Shown: in pieces, positions 8,970-17,084 of the stretch
How the letters are laid out: each line of letters begins with the position of its first letter
Numbering within the stretch: the first letter of the stretch is position 1
Assembly (NCBI RefSeq): GCF_003205235.1
Contig: NZ_QJSM01000005.1
Span: forward strand, 1 to 64,000
Direction: 5' to 3'
DNA length: 64,000 nt
Source of the DNA: Thermoplasma sp. Kam2015
Lineage (GTDB): Archaea; Thermoplasmatota; Thermoplasmata; Thermoplasmatales; Thermoplasmataceae
The notes under the pieces: generated by a model
Databases searched by the model: none
What the model was told of the DNA's origin: nothing
Seen by the model: the letters and a program-made list of their open reading frames with translations, nothing else
Program-made: the position numbers and the translations under genes

Positions 8970-9323
8970 ATGACCGCACAACAGGAAGATATTTATCCTT
9001 CCCTGGCACCACTGGAGATCAAAGATTTTGAAGGACCGGCAGAGATATATCAGGCCCTATCCTCAAAGATCAGATTAGCGATGATCTATCTTATGAAAAA
9101 ATATGGTAAGGTTTATGCACAACAATTAATGGAAGCATTAGATATATCACAACCCTCCATAACATCCCATTTGAATAAACTTTACAGATCGGGAATTGTA
9201 ACGAGAGATGAGGGAAAAAAGTTCACATTTTACCTAATAAATACGAAATATACCTTTTTGCTGGAGCCATTCTTTCGGGAAATTCAGGATATAGAAGAGT
9301 CGAAGAAAGGGATACAGCTATAA
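8970..9323 (+). CDS. ArsR-fold winged-helix transcription regulator without cysteines
   Basis: A 117-residue regulator with the ArsR/SmtB helix order: ALSSKIRLAMIYLM, then the recognition region LMEALDISQPSITSHLNKLYRSGIV and the wing RDEGKKFTFYLI. I choose the ATG at 8970 because a TATA-like CTTAAATATT sits about 25 to 33 bases upstream, giving a leaderless message; an in-frame ATG at 8877 would add 31 unlikely residues. It contains no cysteine, so it cannot sense arsenite or metals by the usual Cys pairs. It is divergent from the ACR3-UspA operon across a 285-bp region and is the likely regulator of that operon. Confidence 0.8.
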   Translation: MTAQQEDIYPSLAPLEIKDFEGPAEIYQALSSKIRLAMIYLMKKYGKVYAQQLMEALDISQPSITSHLNKLYRSGIVTRDEGKKFTFYLINTKYTFLLEPFFREIQDIEESKKGIQL

Positions 9324-9389
9324 AATTGAACGTTAAAAATGAATAATGGTGGCTTTGGGGAATCTGTAATTTTCAAATGCTTTACCGAT

Positions 9390-9757
9390 GAGATACACGG
9401 ACGCCTCTCAATGGAGATATTTACGGATATATTCATCATCTCCATAATAATTGATAACAGCTGCCAGAGTGAAGCTGTATCTAACGCATAAGGATGCAGA
9501 AAAATTGTTACTGAACTCTGGATCATGATCTGAAATTATCCGATCGTATATACCACTGTGATGCATGCGGTTTAACGATCGACAGGGATTACAACGCATC
9601 GAAGAGCATAAAAAGATTGGATTGACAAAAGTAGGATCGGTGCGATCCGAATATATGCCTATGGAGATCGCTACTTCGGGCTTGTACGGATGTTCGGAGA
9701 GGCAGAGGTCTCTCCGATGAAGGGAAGCTCAGATGCTTTAGCTTAGGGGAAGCTCAC
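9390..9757 (+). mobile_element. internally deleted TnpB-type element, copy C
   Basis: The element starts with the shared left-end motif GAGATACACGGAC (9390) and ends with GGAAGCTCAC at 9757. Inside it carries the fossil of the TnpB C-terminus and the palindrome GGATCG-GTG-CGATCC (9634-9648). Its 3' part (CAGATGCTTTAGCTTAG) matches copy B and differs from copies A, F and G, so it represents another subfamily. The whole interval 9324-9792 contains no intact gene. Base composition is AT-rich to its left and near-balanced to its right, so it marks the edge of a probable genomic island. Confidence 0.75.
9515..9719 (+). pseudogene. tnpB C-terminal fragment (IS605/IS1341-type), frameshifted
   Basis: Codons 9515-9625 read a TnpB zinc-finger end: LSDRIYHCDACGL then TIDRDYNASKSIKRLD and a stop. 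This is the second Cys pair (CxxC) and the conserved DRDxNAS motif of TnpB/Cas12-like nucleases. The frame starting at 9616 continues it as IGLTKVGSVRSEYMPMEIATSGL, the usual TnpB tail, so loss of one A in the A-run near 9610-9614 would explain the break. The N-terminal part with the first RuvC residues is absent. The protein is dead; the RNA-coding right end is retained. Confidence 0.85.
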
Positions 9758-9792
9758 ATCTCAGAATGTTAGAAATCTTGTTACGCGATCAA

Positions 9793-10815
9793 TCATGATG
9801 CCAAAACGAGGTAGGTGGTAAGTGCATCCCTGTTCTCCTTGACATCATGAACTCTCAGTATTGATACTCTGTTTTCAGCCAGGTATATGCTTGTGCCGAT
9901 GGTGCCGGCAAGCCTGTTTTCAACCTTCTGCCCCGTTATCATACCTATGAAGCTCTTTCTAGAGGTGCCGACAAGCAGTGGAAAGCCTATGTTGAAGCTC
10001 TTTATATTTCGGAGTATCTCCACGTTGCCCTTTATATCCTTCGCAAATCCTATGCCCGGATCGAGTATTATGCGATCGAAGCTCACATCGTTCTTCAAAA
10101 GCGCCTCTGTCCGATCTGCCAGAAATGCAGATACCTCGTATATTACATCATCGTATGTGGTCATGCTCTGCATGTTCTCCGGGGTACCTCGCATATGCAT
10201 GACTATACAGTTCAGACCGGAATCCTTAGCTATTTCTATCATCCTGCGGTCTGTGAAACCAGATATATCATTTATGTAATTTATCTCGTACTTTGTCAGG
10301 CCGTCTATGACTGACGGATGCCTGGAATCTATCGATATTGGAATATCTGAATAATCCCTCACCATCTTCACGATGGGAATCAGCCTATCAAGCTCCGTCG
10401 AGGGATCGACTCCTTTGCTTCCTGGCCTTGTGCTCTCCGCCCCTATGTCGATTATATCCGGTTTCTCGTCTATCATCTTGAATACCAGATCGGAATGGCC
10501 AAGCACACGGCTTCCGGGATAAAATGAATCCGGGGTTGCATTGACGATGCCCATTATCTTTGGTATGGCCGGTTTTTCATCCAGGGCCTTGAATATGGCC
10601 GCAGAGGCGTGGTCTTCATGACCAGGATTGATGGAATAGAATTCCATTAGGTCTCTGAGCAGTTTCTGATCAGCCCAGACCAGATATTTTTTCTTTCCGG
10701 ATTCTGTGATCTCTTCATGATCAACCGGCGGGACTTTGTCTGAAAATATCTCAAACTGGAACTTATTTCCGGATCTCGCATACGATCCTCTACGCGGGAT
10801 GATCAAGCCACCCAT
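9793..10815 (-). CDS. folP: dihydropteroate synthase-like pterin enzyme
   Basis: The protein has the full set of DHPS TIM-barrel motifs: NATPDSF (92-98), DIGAESTRPGS, SIDSRHPSVI, DISGF, HMRGTPENM, LDPGIGFAK, GTSRKSFIG and a late RVHDV. It would join a hydroxymethyl-dihydropterin pyrophosphate with an aromatic amine in folate-type or archaeal pterin synthesis. At 340 residues it is about 80 longer than the enzyme core because of an N-terminal extension whose role I cannot tell. It is the first GC-balanced gene after the AT-rich region, in a minus-strand pair with the downstream-oriented gene at 10995, though 180 bases separate them. Confidence 0.85.
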   Translation of the reverse strand: MGGLIIPRRGSYARSGNKFQFEIFSDKVPPVDHEEITESGKKKYLVWADQKLLRDLMEFYSINPGHEDHASAAIFKALDEKPAIPKIMGIVNATPDSFYPGSRVLGHSDLVFKMIDEKPDIIDIGAESTRPGSKGVDPSTELDRLIPIVKMVRDYSDIPISIDSRHPSVIDGLTKYEINYINDISGFTDRRMIEIAKDSGLNCIVMHMRGTPENMQSMTTYDDVIYEVSAFLADRTEALLKNDVSFDRIILDPGIGFAKDIKGNVEILRNIKSFNIGFPLLVGTSRKSFIGMITGQKVENRLAGTIGTSIYLAENRVSILRVHDVKENRDALTTYLVLAS

Positions 10816-10994
10816 ATTCCCTGATTGAACGATTTATCATATATCTTAGGTTTGATTATTTGGCAATCTGATCCACCAGCATAACGCGTCACACCATATC
10901 TTGTCCGGATCCATGAAATATAAGCATTCGCATTTTTCATTAAAGGCAAAAAATGGTTGCAAAGGACGATCCATGACGAACCAAGACTATAGGA

Positions 10995-12149
10995 TCATTC
11001 TTTGAGTGCATTCTCCAGATCAGCTATAAGGTCTTCAGAGTCCTCTATCCCTATGGAGAATCTTACAAGGTTATCGCTTATTCCCATTCTTTCCCTCTCC
11101 TCCTTTGAGAGCGATGAGTGTGAAGTCTCAGCCGGGAGAGTTATCAGGCTTTCCACCCCGCCAAGGCTGGCAGCCACCATCGGTATCTTGAGTTTTCTCA
11201 AGAATTTGTGGACATCAATATCCTTCCTTATCTCGAAGGATACCATCCCTCCGAAACCTGAAAGCACCTTTTTTCCGATGTCTGTGTCAGGATAATATAC
11301 CATTGAAACTGTATCGCTGTTCCTCAGGAATTTTGCTATCTCTGATCCGTTCCTGTTGTGCTTCTCCATCCTCAATCCCAGAGTCTTCAGGCCCCGCAAT
11401 GCTAGATAGGCCTGAATAGGATCTGGGTTTGATCCGAAGGTCTTTCTTCTGATCACGATGTTGTTGAATATCTCCCTATCATTTGTGCCCACAACACCCA
11501 TAACTATATCGCTGTGGCCGCCTATGTATTTTGTGGCACTGTGTATAACCACATCCGCCCCCAGATCAAGTGGATGCTGGTTGTATGGCGATGCAAATGT
11601 GGCATCCACTATTATGATGGGCTTTCTGGCATGATCCGATACAGATTTGATATCTGGCACCTTGAGCGTGGGATTTGTAACCGATTCCATATAGATGGCA
11701 TCGTACATTGACTGGTCGAAATCAAGTTCGTTCATCCTGTCCGTATCTATGTAGTCAACCTTTATTCCCATATCGCCGAGTACCTTGTTGAAGAAATAGA
11801 GGGTCTGCCCATAGAGGTCAGATATGGAAAGTATCCTGCTCCCAGGATGTAGCACACCAGCTATAACGGACGTTATCGCACCCATACCTGAGGAAAATGA
11901 GAGTGCATATTCACACCCCTCAACTGCGGCGTACTTATCTTCGAATGCCTGCGTAGTAGGGTTTCCCCATCTGGTGTATATGTACGGTTCATTCCTTGTA
12001 TGATCTATGTAGGCACCTTCTACCGGATTTGGATAGATGAAGGTTGATGTTTCGAATATGGGTGTCGTTACATTTCCAAACTTTGGATCTCTCAATTCTC
12101 CTGACTGAACAGCTCTCGTGTTGAAGCCTTTATACATATTGGATACCAT
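10995..12149 (-). CDS. cystathionine gamma-synthase/lyase-family PLP enzyme
   Basis: A type I fold, Cys/Met-metabolism PLP enzyme. With the ATG at 12149 as start, the PLP lysine is K207 in HSATKYIGGH and the ring-contacting Asp is D182 in VDATFASP; SFSSGMGA provides the phosphate site, and LPAETSHSSL and VRFSIGIED are typical of the C-terminal domain. It may make cystathionine, cleave it, or act on methionine; substrate cannot be told from sequence alone. An in-frame ATG at 12209 would add 20 residues rich in basic and Cys residues that do not fit the family, and an ATG at 12137 is also possible. Confidence 0.85.
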   Translation of the reverse strand: MVSNMYKGFNTRAVQSGELRDPKFGNVTTPIFETSTFIYPNPVEGAYIDHTRNEPYIYTRWGNPTTQAFEDKYAAVEGCEYALSFSSGMGAITSVIAGVLHPGSRILSISDLYGQTLYFFNKVLGDMGIKVDYIDTDRMNELDFDQSMYDAIYMESVTNPTLKVPDIKSVSDHARKPIIIVDATFASPYNQHPLDLGADVVIHSATKYIGGHSDIVMGVVGTNDREIFNNIVIRRKTFGSNPDPIQAYLALRGLKTLGLRMEKHNRNGSEIAKFLRNSDTVSMVYYPDTDIGKKVLSGFGGMVSFEIRKDIDVHKFLRKLKIPMVAASLGGVESLITLPAETSHSSLSKEERERMGISDNLVRFSIGIEDSEDLIADLENALKE

Positions 12150-12294
12150 GATTCTGCATGCCAATGTAGGATAACAACGTTTGTGATTCGAACCGAGACG
12201 GTGAATCACTGTGGTTCTATTTCATCCTTTGCAGAATGCCGCTTCTCTGCTCCACTTCAGTACATTTATTATCATGTGGTATCTATCCACCTGA

Positions 12295-12885
12295 ATGTTC
12301 ATAGCTATTGAGGGCATAGACGGTGCCGGTAAAACAACGCTGGCGGAAGGCATATATCAGCTGCTGTTGAGGGAAGGTTACCATGTTTACCTTACCAAGG
12401 AACCAACCGACGACATCGATAATTACAAGGGTGATGCCGTCGAACTCTTTCTGAAATTCACTTTAAACAGGTACAGGCATCAGTTTGATCTGATTGATCG
12501 CATTAACAGTGGCTGCATCGTTGTGTGCGACAGATACATACGATCTTCCTATGCATATCAGTTTCAGGGAGTGCAGGAGTTCTTCGGTGATGCGGGTAAG
12601 GCGAGACAATGGATGGATGAGGTCTCGAAGATAATCAAGCTGAGGCCCGATGTGCACATATACGTGGACATAGACGTGGCCACGGCCATGCAGAGAGTCT
12701 CCAGAAGGGGAATAAGGAATCTCGGATTCGAGGATGAGGAAAAGCTGAGGCAGGTCCGAGACATTTACGAAAGCTTCCAGTGGGATATCAAGGTGGACGG
12801 GCATAAGGATAAAAAAGAAATGATCGAAGAGGCATTCAGCAGATTGAAGCCCAAGATAGCGAACCATCATAGAATTGATATTTAG
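12295..12885 (+). CDS. tmk: thymidylate kinase
   Basis: A 196-residue dTMP kinase: the P-loop GIDGAGKTT is at residues 7 to 15, the DR(Y/H) motif appears as CDRYIRSSYAYQ, and VHIYVDIDVATAMQRVSRRG covers the base and lid region. It phosphorylates dTMP to dTDP with ATP in the cytoplasm. The start ATG is the first codon of a conserved beta strand (MFIAIEGIDG). It is divergent from the PLP enzyme and followed 67 bases later by purN, so the two nucleotide genes may share a transcript. Confidence 0.93.
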   Translation: MFIAIEGIDGAGKTTLAEGIYQLLLREGYHVYLTKEPTDDIDNYKGDAVELFLKFTLNRYRHQFDLIDRINSGCIVVCDRYIRSSYAYQFQGVQEFFGDAGKARQWMDEVSKIIKLRPDVHIYVDIDVATAMQRVSRRGIRNLGFEDEEKLRQVRDIYESFQWDIKVDGHKDKKEMIEEAFSRLKPKIANHHRIDI

Positions 12886-12952
12886 CTGGTTTGCGGCACC
12901 CTTTTTCATGATATGAATTTAAGATTGCAGTCGGTATACCTTAATTGACATC

Positions 12953-13552
12953 ATGAAAAGTGTATGTGTGCTCGTATCAGGTACCGGAACTACACTGCAG
13001 GCAGTTATGGATGCGATCCAAGAGGGAAAACTGGATGCGAAAATATGCAAGGTGATAGCGGATAGGGATTGCATGGCCATAGAACGGGCAAAGACCGCTA
13101 ACATCAAGACAGCCATCGTCAGGAGAGGTGTAAATTTTCATATCGATCTCCTAAGGGAGATGGAGGAGTCTGGAGCTGATCTCTTCCTGCTCGCCGGGTT
13201 TCTGAGCATATTGAGTCCTGAGGTTATCCAAAGGTTCAGAAACAGAATAATTAACACACATCCAAGCCTGCTTCCTTGCTTTGGCGGTAAGGGCTTCTAC
13301 GGTAGAAAGGTTCATGAAGCGGTGATAAAGAGTGGCGCAAAGATATCAGGATGCACTGTACATTTTGTCACCGAGGATATAGACGGCGGTCCGATAATAC
13401 TCCAGAGGGCGGTTCAGATAGATGATATCGATACGCCAGAATCACTTGAGAATAAAATACATGCTATAGAGCATTCTGCTGTTATACAGGCACTTCGCAT
13501 AATAATGTCCGGTAATTACATCATTGATGGAAAACGTGTGATCTATCCATGA
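12953..13552 (+). CDS. purN: phosphoribosylglycinamide formyltransferase
   Basis: A 199-residue GAR transformylase (formyl-tetrahydrofolate type). The N-terminal SGTGTTLQAV phosphate loop, the catalytic N101 and H103 in NTHPSLLP, and the acidic loop TEDIDGGPIIL (142-144) are all present. It adds a formyl group in the third step of purine synthesis. A folate-type cofactor requirement fits with the DHPS-like gene nearby. purM lies in the same region (18826-19842) but on the other strand and in a different unit. Confidence 0.93.
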   Translation: MKSVCVLVSGTGTTLQAVMDAIQEGKLDAKICKVIADRDCMAIERAKTANIKTAIVRRGVNFHIDLLREMEESGADLFLLAGFLSILSPEVIQRFRNRIINTHPSLLPCFGGKGFYGRKVHEAVIKSGAKISGCTVHFVTEDIDGGPIILQRAVQIDDIDTPESLENKIHAIEHSAVIQALRIIMSGNYIIDGKRVIYP

Positions 13553-13555
13553 ATA

Positions 13556-13908
13556 GCCACTCAGGGTGTTTCATGACGGCTGTCACCTTCAAATTTCATA
13601 GAGGATGAAGGATCAGATAGCTGCACGTCTAATGAGGGGAATCCTCTGTTAACCTGGAATATTTATGAATCAGAACGCTTTCCTTGATCCATTCTCCGTA
13701 TTTAATCTCAGAATATCCGTGATAAGCGATGGCTGGGAAATCTGAACATATCGGCGCTGAAACCTGCTTCATATATCTAGATGTAATCGTCTTCAGAAAA
13801 CAATAGGGTATCTATATATCCAAATTTACCATTTAAAAAATGGTGGGATCACTATGATGAGAACGCATCTTCCTGAAAAATGATGAAAGACGGGCAGGCT
13901 GAGTGATC
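13556..13908. other. 353-bp intergenic stretch, nothing recognised
   Basis: This stretch separates the plus-strand purN from the minus-strand CDGSH gene, so it is a convergent spacer. ACCATTTAAAAAATGGT (13828-13844) is a short AT-rich palindrome. I see no reading frame, transposon end or RNA gene that I can support. Confidence 0.5.
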
Positions 13909-14118
13909 TCACTCATTATCATAGAACGAGTGAAATTCTTCTCTTTTTTTCTCAGCGTTGTATATGTATATGTGATCTCCCTCATCCATGGTTATCTTAT
14001 GTGTACCGTCGCAGTAGGGTTTATGCGAAGAAAGACCACATCCGCATATATGCACTTCTTTATCTCCAACCTTGACCACGTATGGGTGGTCTCTCTCATG
14101 CAAAACTAGTCTTGCCAT
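13909..14118 (-). CDS. CDGSH-type iron-sulfur protein
   Basis: A 69-residue single-domain CDGSH (mitoNEET-like) protein. The cluster motif C-x-C-x2-S-x3-P-x-C-D-G-T-H is complete: C25, C27, C36 and H40 (CGCGLSSHKPYCDGTH). It would bind a redox-active 2Fe-2S cluster with 3-Cys/1-His ligation. It has no membrane anchor and is therefore cytoplasmic. It lies 59 bases beyond the end of the gene at 14178-14894 in the downstream direction of the same strand and may be the last gene of that transcript. Confidence 0.9.
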   Translation of the reverse strand: MARLVLHERDHPYVVKVGDKEVHICGCGLSSHKPYCDGTHKITMDEGDHIYIYNAEKKREEFHSFYDNE

Positions 14119-14177
14119 ATCATAGTATAGAACATTTTGCTAAAAAAGAATGTGTAAAGAAAAATGGACAAACCTCG

Positions 14178-14894
14178 TCATTTTATACGCTCTACGTTGA
14201 AGGACCCAAGCGTAAAGGTACTGTCCTCAGGATATATCCTCACCCACTCCTTTGTCCTTATGCGCTTCAGCGTAAGAACCCTCATATAATCCCTATCGCC
14301 ATCATTTTTAAAATGAACAGCGGAATCCATAAGATAGGCGAACCATTCCGTTCTTTCCGCAGGTATAAAATCGTCTACAGCGTATAAGGATACGAGGGAT
14401 CTCTTCCTGTTCATGTTTATAAGCTGTATGAAGAATCGATCCGCATTCTCATCCTGCGATAGAAGATACCGCGTAGCCGAAAGCATCACGAAGACATAGC
14501 TGTCCATCTTCTGCACTGAGGCAGATATCTGCTTCAGGACAGACGGGATGTTACCCGGATCTTCCAGCACCTCGGTGTTGGCAGGCGGAGAGATCTGAAA
14601 CGGCTTGGCGAACCCATCCAGTATGTGAATCATATCTGTGTTTGTACCGTTTCTGGCCAGATCCACCATAATACCATCGGAGGGAAAGTCAAAGTCAGCC
14701 AAGATAACATTATTCCCACTGTTGGCAGCATTCCTTATAAAATTATATATGAAGCTCCTCTTCTGTGAGAAATTATTTCCCCTGACCATTATATTGTCAT
14801 TTCTGTCGAATCCGCCATATAAAAGTTCGTCAAGGCGTTCAATGCCTGTGGATACTTTCACTGTTTTCTGCAATCCTTCTTGGTCAGGTGCCAT
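14178..14894 (-). CDS. KaiC/RadA-like RecA-superfamily protein with degenerate P-loop
   Basis: A 238-residue protein that starts as KaiC-family proteins do (VSTGIERLDELLYGGFDRNDNIMV), but where they have GxPGxGKT it has RGNNFSQKRSF, so the glycine-rich loop and threonine are lost although one Lys remains. NVILADFDFPSD, VLKQISASVQKMDSYVFVML and a late basic segment follow the RecA fold order. It may bind but probably not hydrolyse ATP, and such archaeal proteins are often signalling or DNA-associated partners. Next to a CDGSH gene and to gluconate dehydratase; neither neighbour explains it. Confidence 0.7.
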   Translation of the reverse strand: MAPDQEGLQKTVKVSTGIERLDELLYGGFDRNDNIMVRGNNFSQKRSFIYNFIRNAANSGNNVILADFDFPSDGIMVDLARNGTNTDMIHILDGFAKPFQISPPANTEVLEDPGNIPSVLKQISASVQKMDSYVFVMLSATRYLLSQDENADRFFIQLINMNRKRSLVSLYAVDDFIPAERTEWFAYLMDSAVHFKNDGDRDYMRVLTLKRIRTKEWVRIYPEDSTFTLGSFNVERIK

Positions 14895-14924
14895 ATAAAA
14901 AAAGAATATGTTCTCATATAAAAA

Positions 14925-16121
14925 TTATTTTTGTTGGTAGGGCTTGAAGGTACCTGAAACAACCCATGGCGGTTCCTTATCGTCGAAAGGTTCCATACCG
15001 GATACCTGGTATTTTTCGACTATATCCTCATTCACTCTGGCCACTCCAGGTTCCCCTGTGAGGGAGAAGTATCCATTTTCCAGCTTGTATCCTCCAGATA
15101 CGAGCTTCTTCTTCCAGTCAGGCCAGAACATCTCAAAGCTCTCCTGTATGATGAAATTCGTGATAGTGGTGTCAAGATTCAGGGTTGCAGCAGTCTGTAT
15201 TGGGCCAAAAGCATTATGTGGCGCCACAGGAATACCGAACCCATCAGCAATAGCCGCGATCTTCTTCCCCTCAAGAATACCTCCAGAATTCGTCAGATCA
15301 GGCTGAATTATGTCCACAAGCTTCTGCGATATGAACCTTGCAAAGATCTTCTTATTTAGGACACGCTCCCCCAGGGCAATAGGAACTCTGTAATAGTTCT
15401 TGAGATCGAGAAGGTCATGATCTAGATCGGGATGAAGCGGTTCCTCATAGAAGAACGGATGGTATTCCTCCAGGGCCATTCCCGCCTTTATCGCAGCTAT
15501 CTTTGAGAACCTGCCATGATATTCTATAAGCAGATCGATCTTATCTCCGAGTTCGGATCTCAAGGTACCAACTATGTTCTTTGCGTTCTCCAGCCCTTCA
15601 TTTGATATAGAATCATAATTGTCTCCAAATGGATCAAACTTCATGGCGGTGAACCCCATCTTCACGACTTCCTTAGCCTTCTTGAGGAAGTCATCGGGAG
15701 ACACACAGTCATTGTACCAGCCGTTCGCATAGGCCCGCATCTTCTTATTAACCTCACCGCCCATAAGCTTGTATACCGGTGCGCCGAGCTGCTTTCCTAT
15801 CAGATCCCATGAGGCGATCTCAAAAGCGCTCAATGCGGATGTTGCCTCCATGGACACTGGCAGATAGAAGGAGTTTCTGTAAAAGTCAAACACGTTCTGC
15901 TCAACGTTGAAGAAATCCTTTCCATTGAAGACTCTTGCCACTTCCTTCATGCTTTCCAGTACAGGCAGCGTCATTAGGGTAGTTGGCGCCTCTCCATATC
16001 CTACGAGGCCGTCAGCAGTTGTTAATTTCACCAGCAGTATAGTGGAGCTCCATGGAGAAGAAGTCTCACGCGATTTCTCTCCCATCTCTATAATTTCAAT
16101 ATTTTTGATGGTAGAATTCAT
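14925..16121 (-). CDS. D-gluconate dehydratase (enolase superfamily)
   Basis: A 398-residue mandelate-racemase-group enolase-superfamily enzyme. Visible active-site residues include K161 (AMKFDPFGDN), E200 and H202 (LLIEYHGRFS), E226 (FYEEPLH), E252 (ALGERV) and H302 (APHNAFGP). I recognise it as the T. acidophilum gluconate dehydratase, which makes 2-keto-3-deoxygluconate in the non-phosphorylated Entner-Doudoroff pathway; this is recall, and related sugar-acid dehydratases share the motifs. The other pathway genes are not in the window. It lies 30 bases upstream (in gene direction) of the KaiC-like gene and may be co-transcribed. Confidence 0.85.
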   Translation of the reverse strand: MNSTIKNIEIIEMGEKSRETSSPWSSTILLVKLTTADGLVGYGEAPTTLMTLPVLESMKEVARVFNGKDFFNVEQNVFDFYRNSFYLPVSMEATSALSAFEIASWDLIGKQLGAPVYKLMGGEVNKKMRAYANGWYNDCVSPDDFLKKAKEVVKMGFTAMKFDPFGDNYDSISNEGLENAKNIVGTLRSELGDKIDLLIEYHGRFSKIAAIKAGMALEEYHPFFYEEPLHPDLDHDLLDLKNYYRVPIALGERVLNKKIFARFISQKLVDIIQPDLTNSGGILEGKKIAAIADGFGIPVAPHNAFGPIQTAATLNLDTTITNFIIQESFEMFWPDWKKKLVSGGYKLENGYFSLTGEPGVARVNEDIVEKYQVSGMEPFDDKEPPWVVSGTFKPYQQK

Positions 16122-16313
16122 GAATGAGATATCATCTCATTCCTTTTAAAGATAGTGTTGAGATTCCGCTTTAAGCAGTAAAACTCAACGTTTTCAGCGA
16201 TGCAGGATTGCTATATCCTGTGCGATGATCGAATTGGACTGCGGATCAGGAATTTTGGGGATAATCGTATGTCATTGTTCATGTTCTCGCGGAAAAATTA
16301 AGATATATATTGA

Positions 16314-16922
16314 TCATAGCTGAACGGGATCGCCATGACCCGGCAGAACACGGTAACCCTTCATTCCCTTTATTATTTCAAGGGATCGTTGGGCGCTGTT
16401 GATCTCGTAGGTAAAGCTCTTGTTGATCTTCAGTACACCGCCGGATTCAACCGCGGCATCTCCGCTGAACAGCAGATGAAGATCCTCAACGATATAAGAT
16501 GTGCTTCCTATGGTATGGCCTGGTGTGGCCATCTCCTCCACTCCTGGCACATCAGCCTTTGAAACTGGTTTGACATCCTTAACAGGGTCGAACTTCATTA
16601 TGGACGTTACCATCCTGCCAAGGAAAGATCTGGGTTTAGGCGGATCTTCCTCGCCAGTTATGATCTTTATCTCCAGGTCTGGTACGTATATCTCGGGATT
16701 GAACCTGTCCGCTATCTCCTTAAGGCCGCCAATGTGATCCGCATGATGGTGCGTTATCAGAACAAAATCAGGTCTGGTGTTATTTCTGTCCAGAAAATCT
16801 ATGATCTTCTTTCCACCTCCGGCGGTTCCAGCATCGATCAGGACTTTCTTTCCCTCTATGATGATAAGGTAAACGTTGGCCATCACTCCATCTATTCTTT
16901 CAACAGCCCCGTCTATCTTCAT
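16314..16922 (-). CDS. metallo-beta-lactamase-fold hydrolase
   Basis: A 202-residue compact metallo-beta-lactamase-fold enzyme with the HxHxDH metal motif at 58-63 (THHHADHIGG), a third His in TPGHTIGS and an Asp in LLFSGDAAVE, ending with the conserved LPGHGDPV. It should bind two Zn or Fe ions. The small size and sequence are like glyoxalase-II-like or other thioester/lactone hydrolases; substrate unknown. A small inverted repeat (CAGGAT with ATCCTG, about 16203-16219) lies between it and the gluconate dehydratase start. Confidence 0.88.
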   Translation of the reverse strand: MKIDGAVERIDGVMANVYLIIIEGKKVLIDAGTAGGGKKIIDFLDRNNTRPDFVLITHHHADHIGGLKEIADRFNPEIYVPDLEIKIITGEEDPPKPRSFLGRMVTSIMKFDPVKDVKPVSKADVPGVEEMATPGHTIGSTSYIVEDLHLLFSGDAAVESGGVLKINKSFTYEINSAQRSLEIIKGMKGYRVLPGHGDPVQL

Positions 16923-17084
16923 AAAGTATACATCTTAAAGCATTATAAAAACGTTAAAGACGTCGTTTAAAACTCAAAGGATATAGAAATATCTTGAGAC
17001 AGCAGTATGACAGAATAAAAACAGGATAAAATTTTGGCATAGAATATATACGAATTATTTTAATATCGAATCCGATATCGGTAT

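Noticed and set aside
12150-12209. TTCGAACC sequence resembling a tRNA T-arm (minus strand GGTTCGAAT)
   Set aside because: No acceptor, D or anticodon stems could be paired around it; it lies just upstream of the PLP enzyme start.
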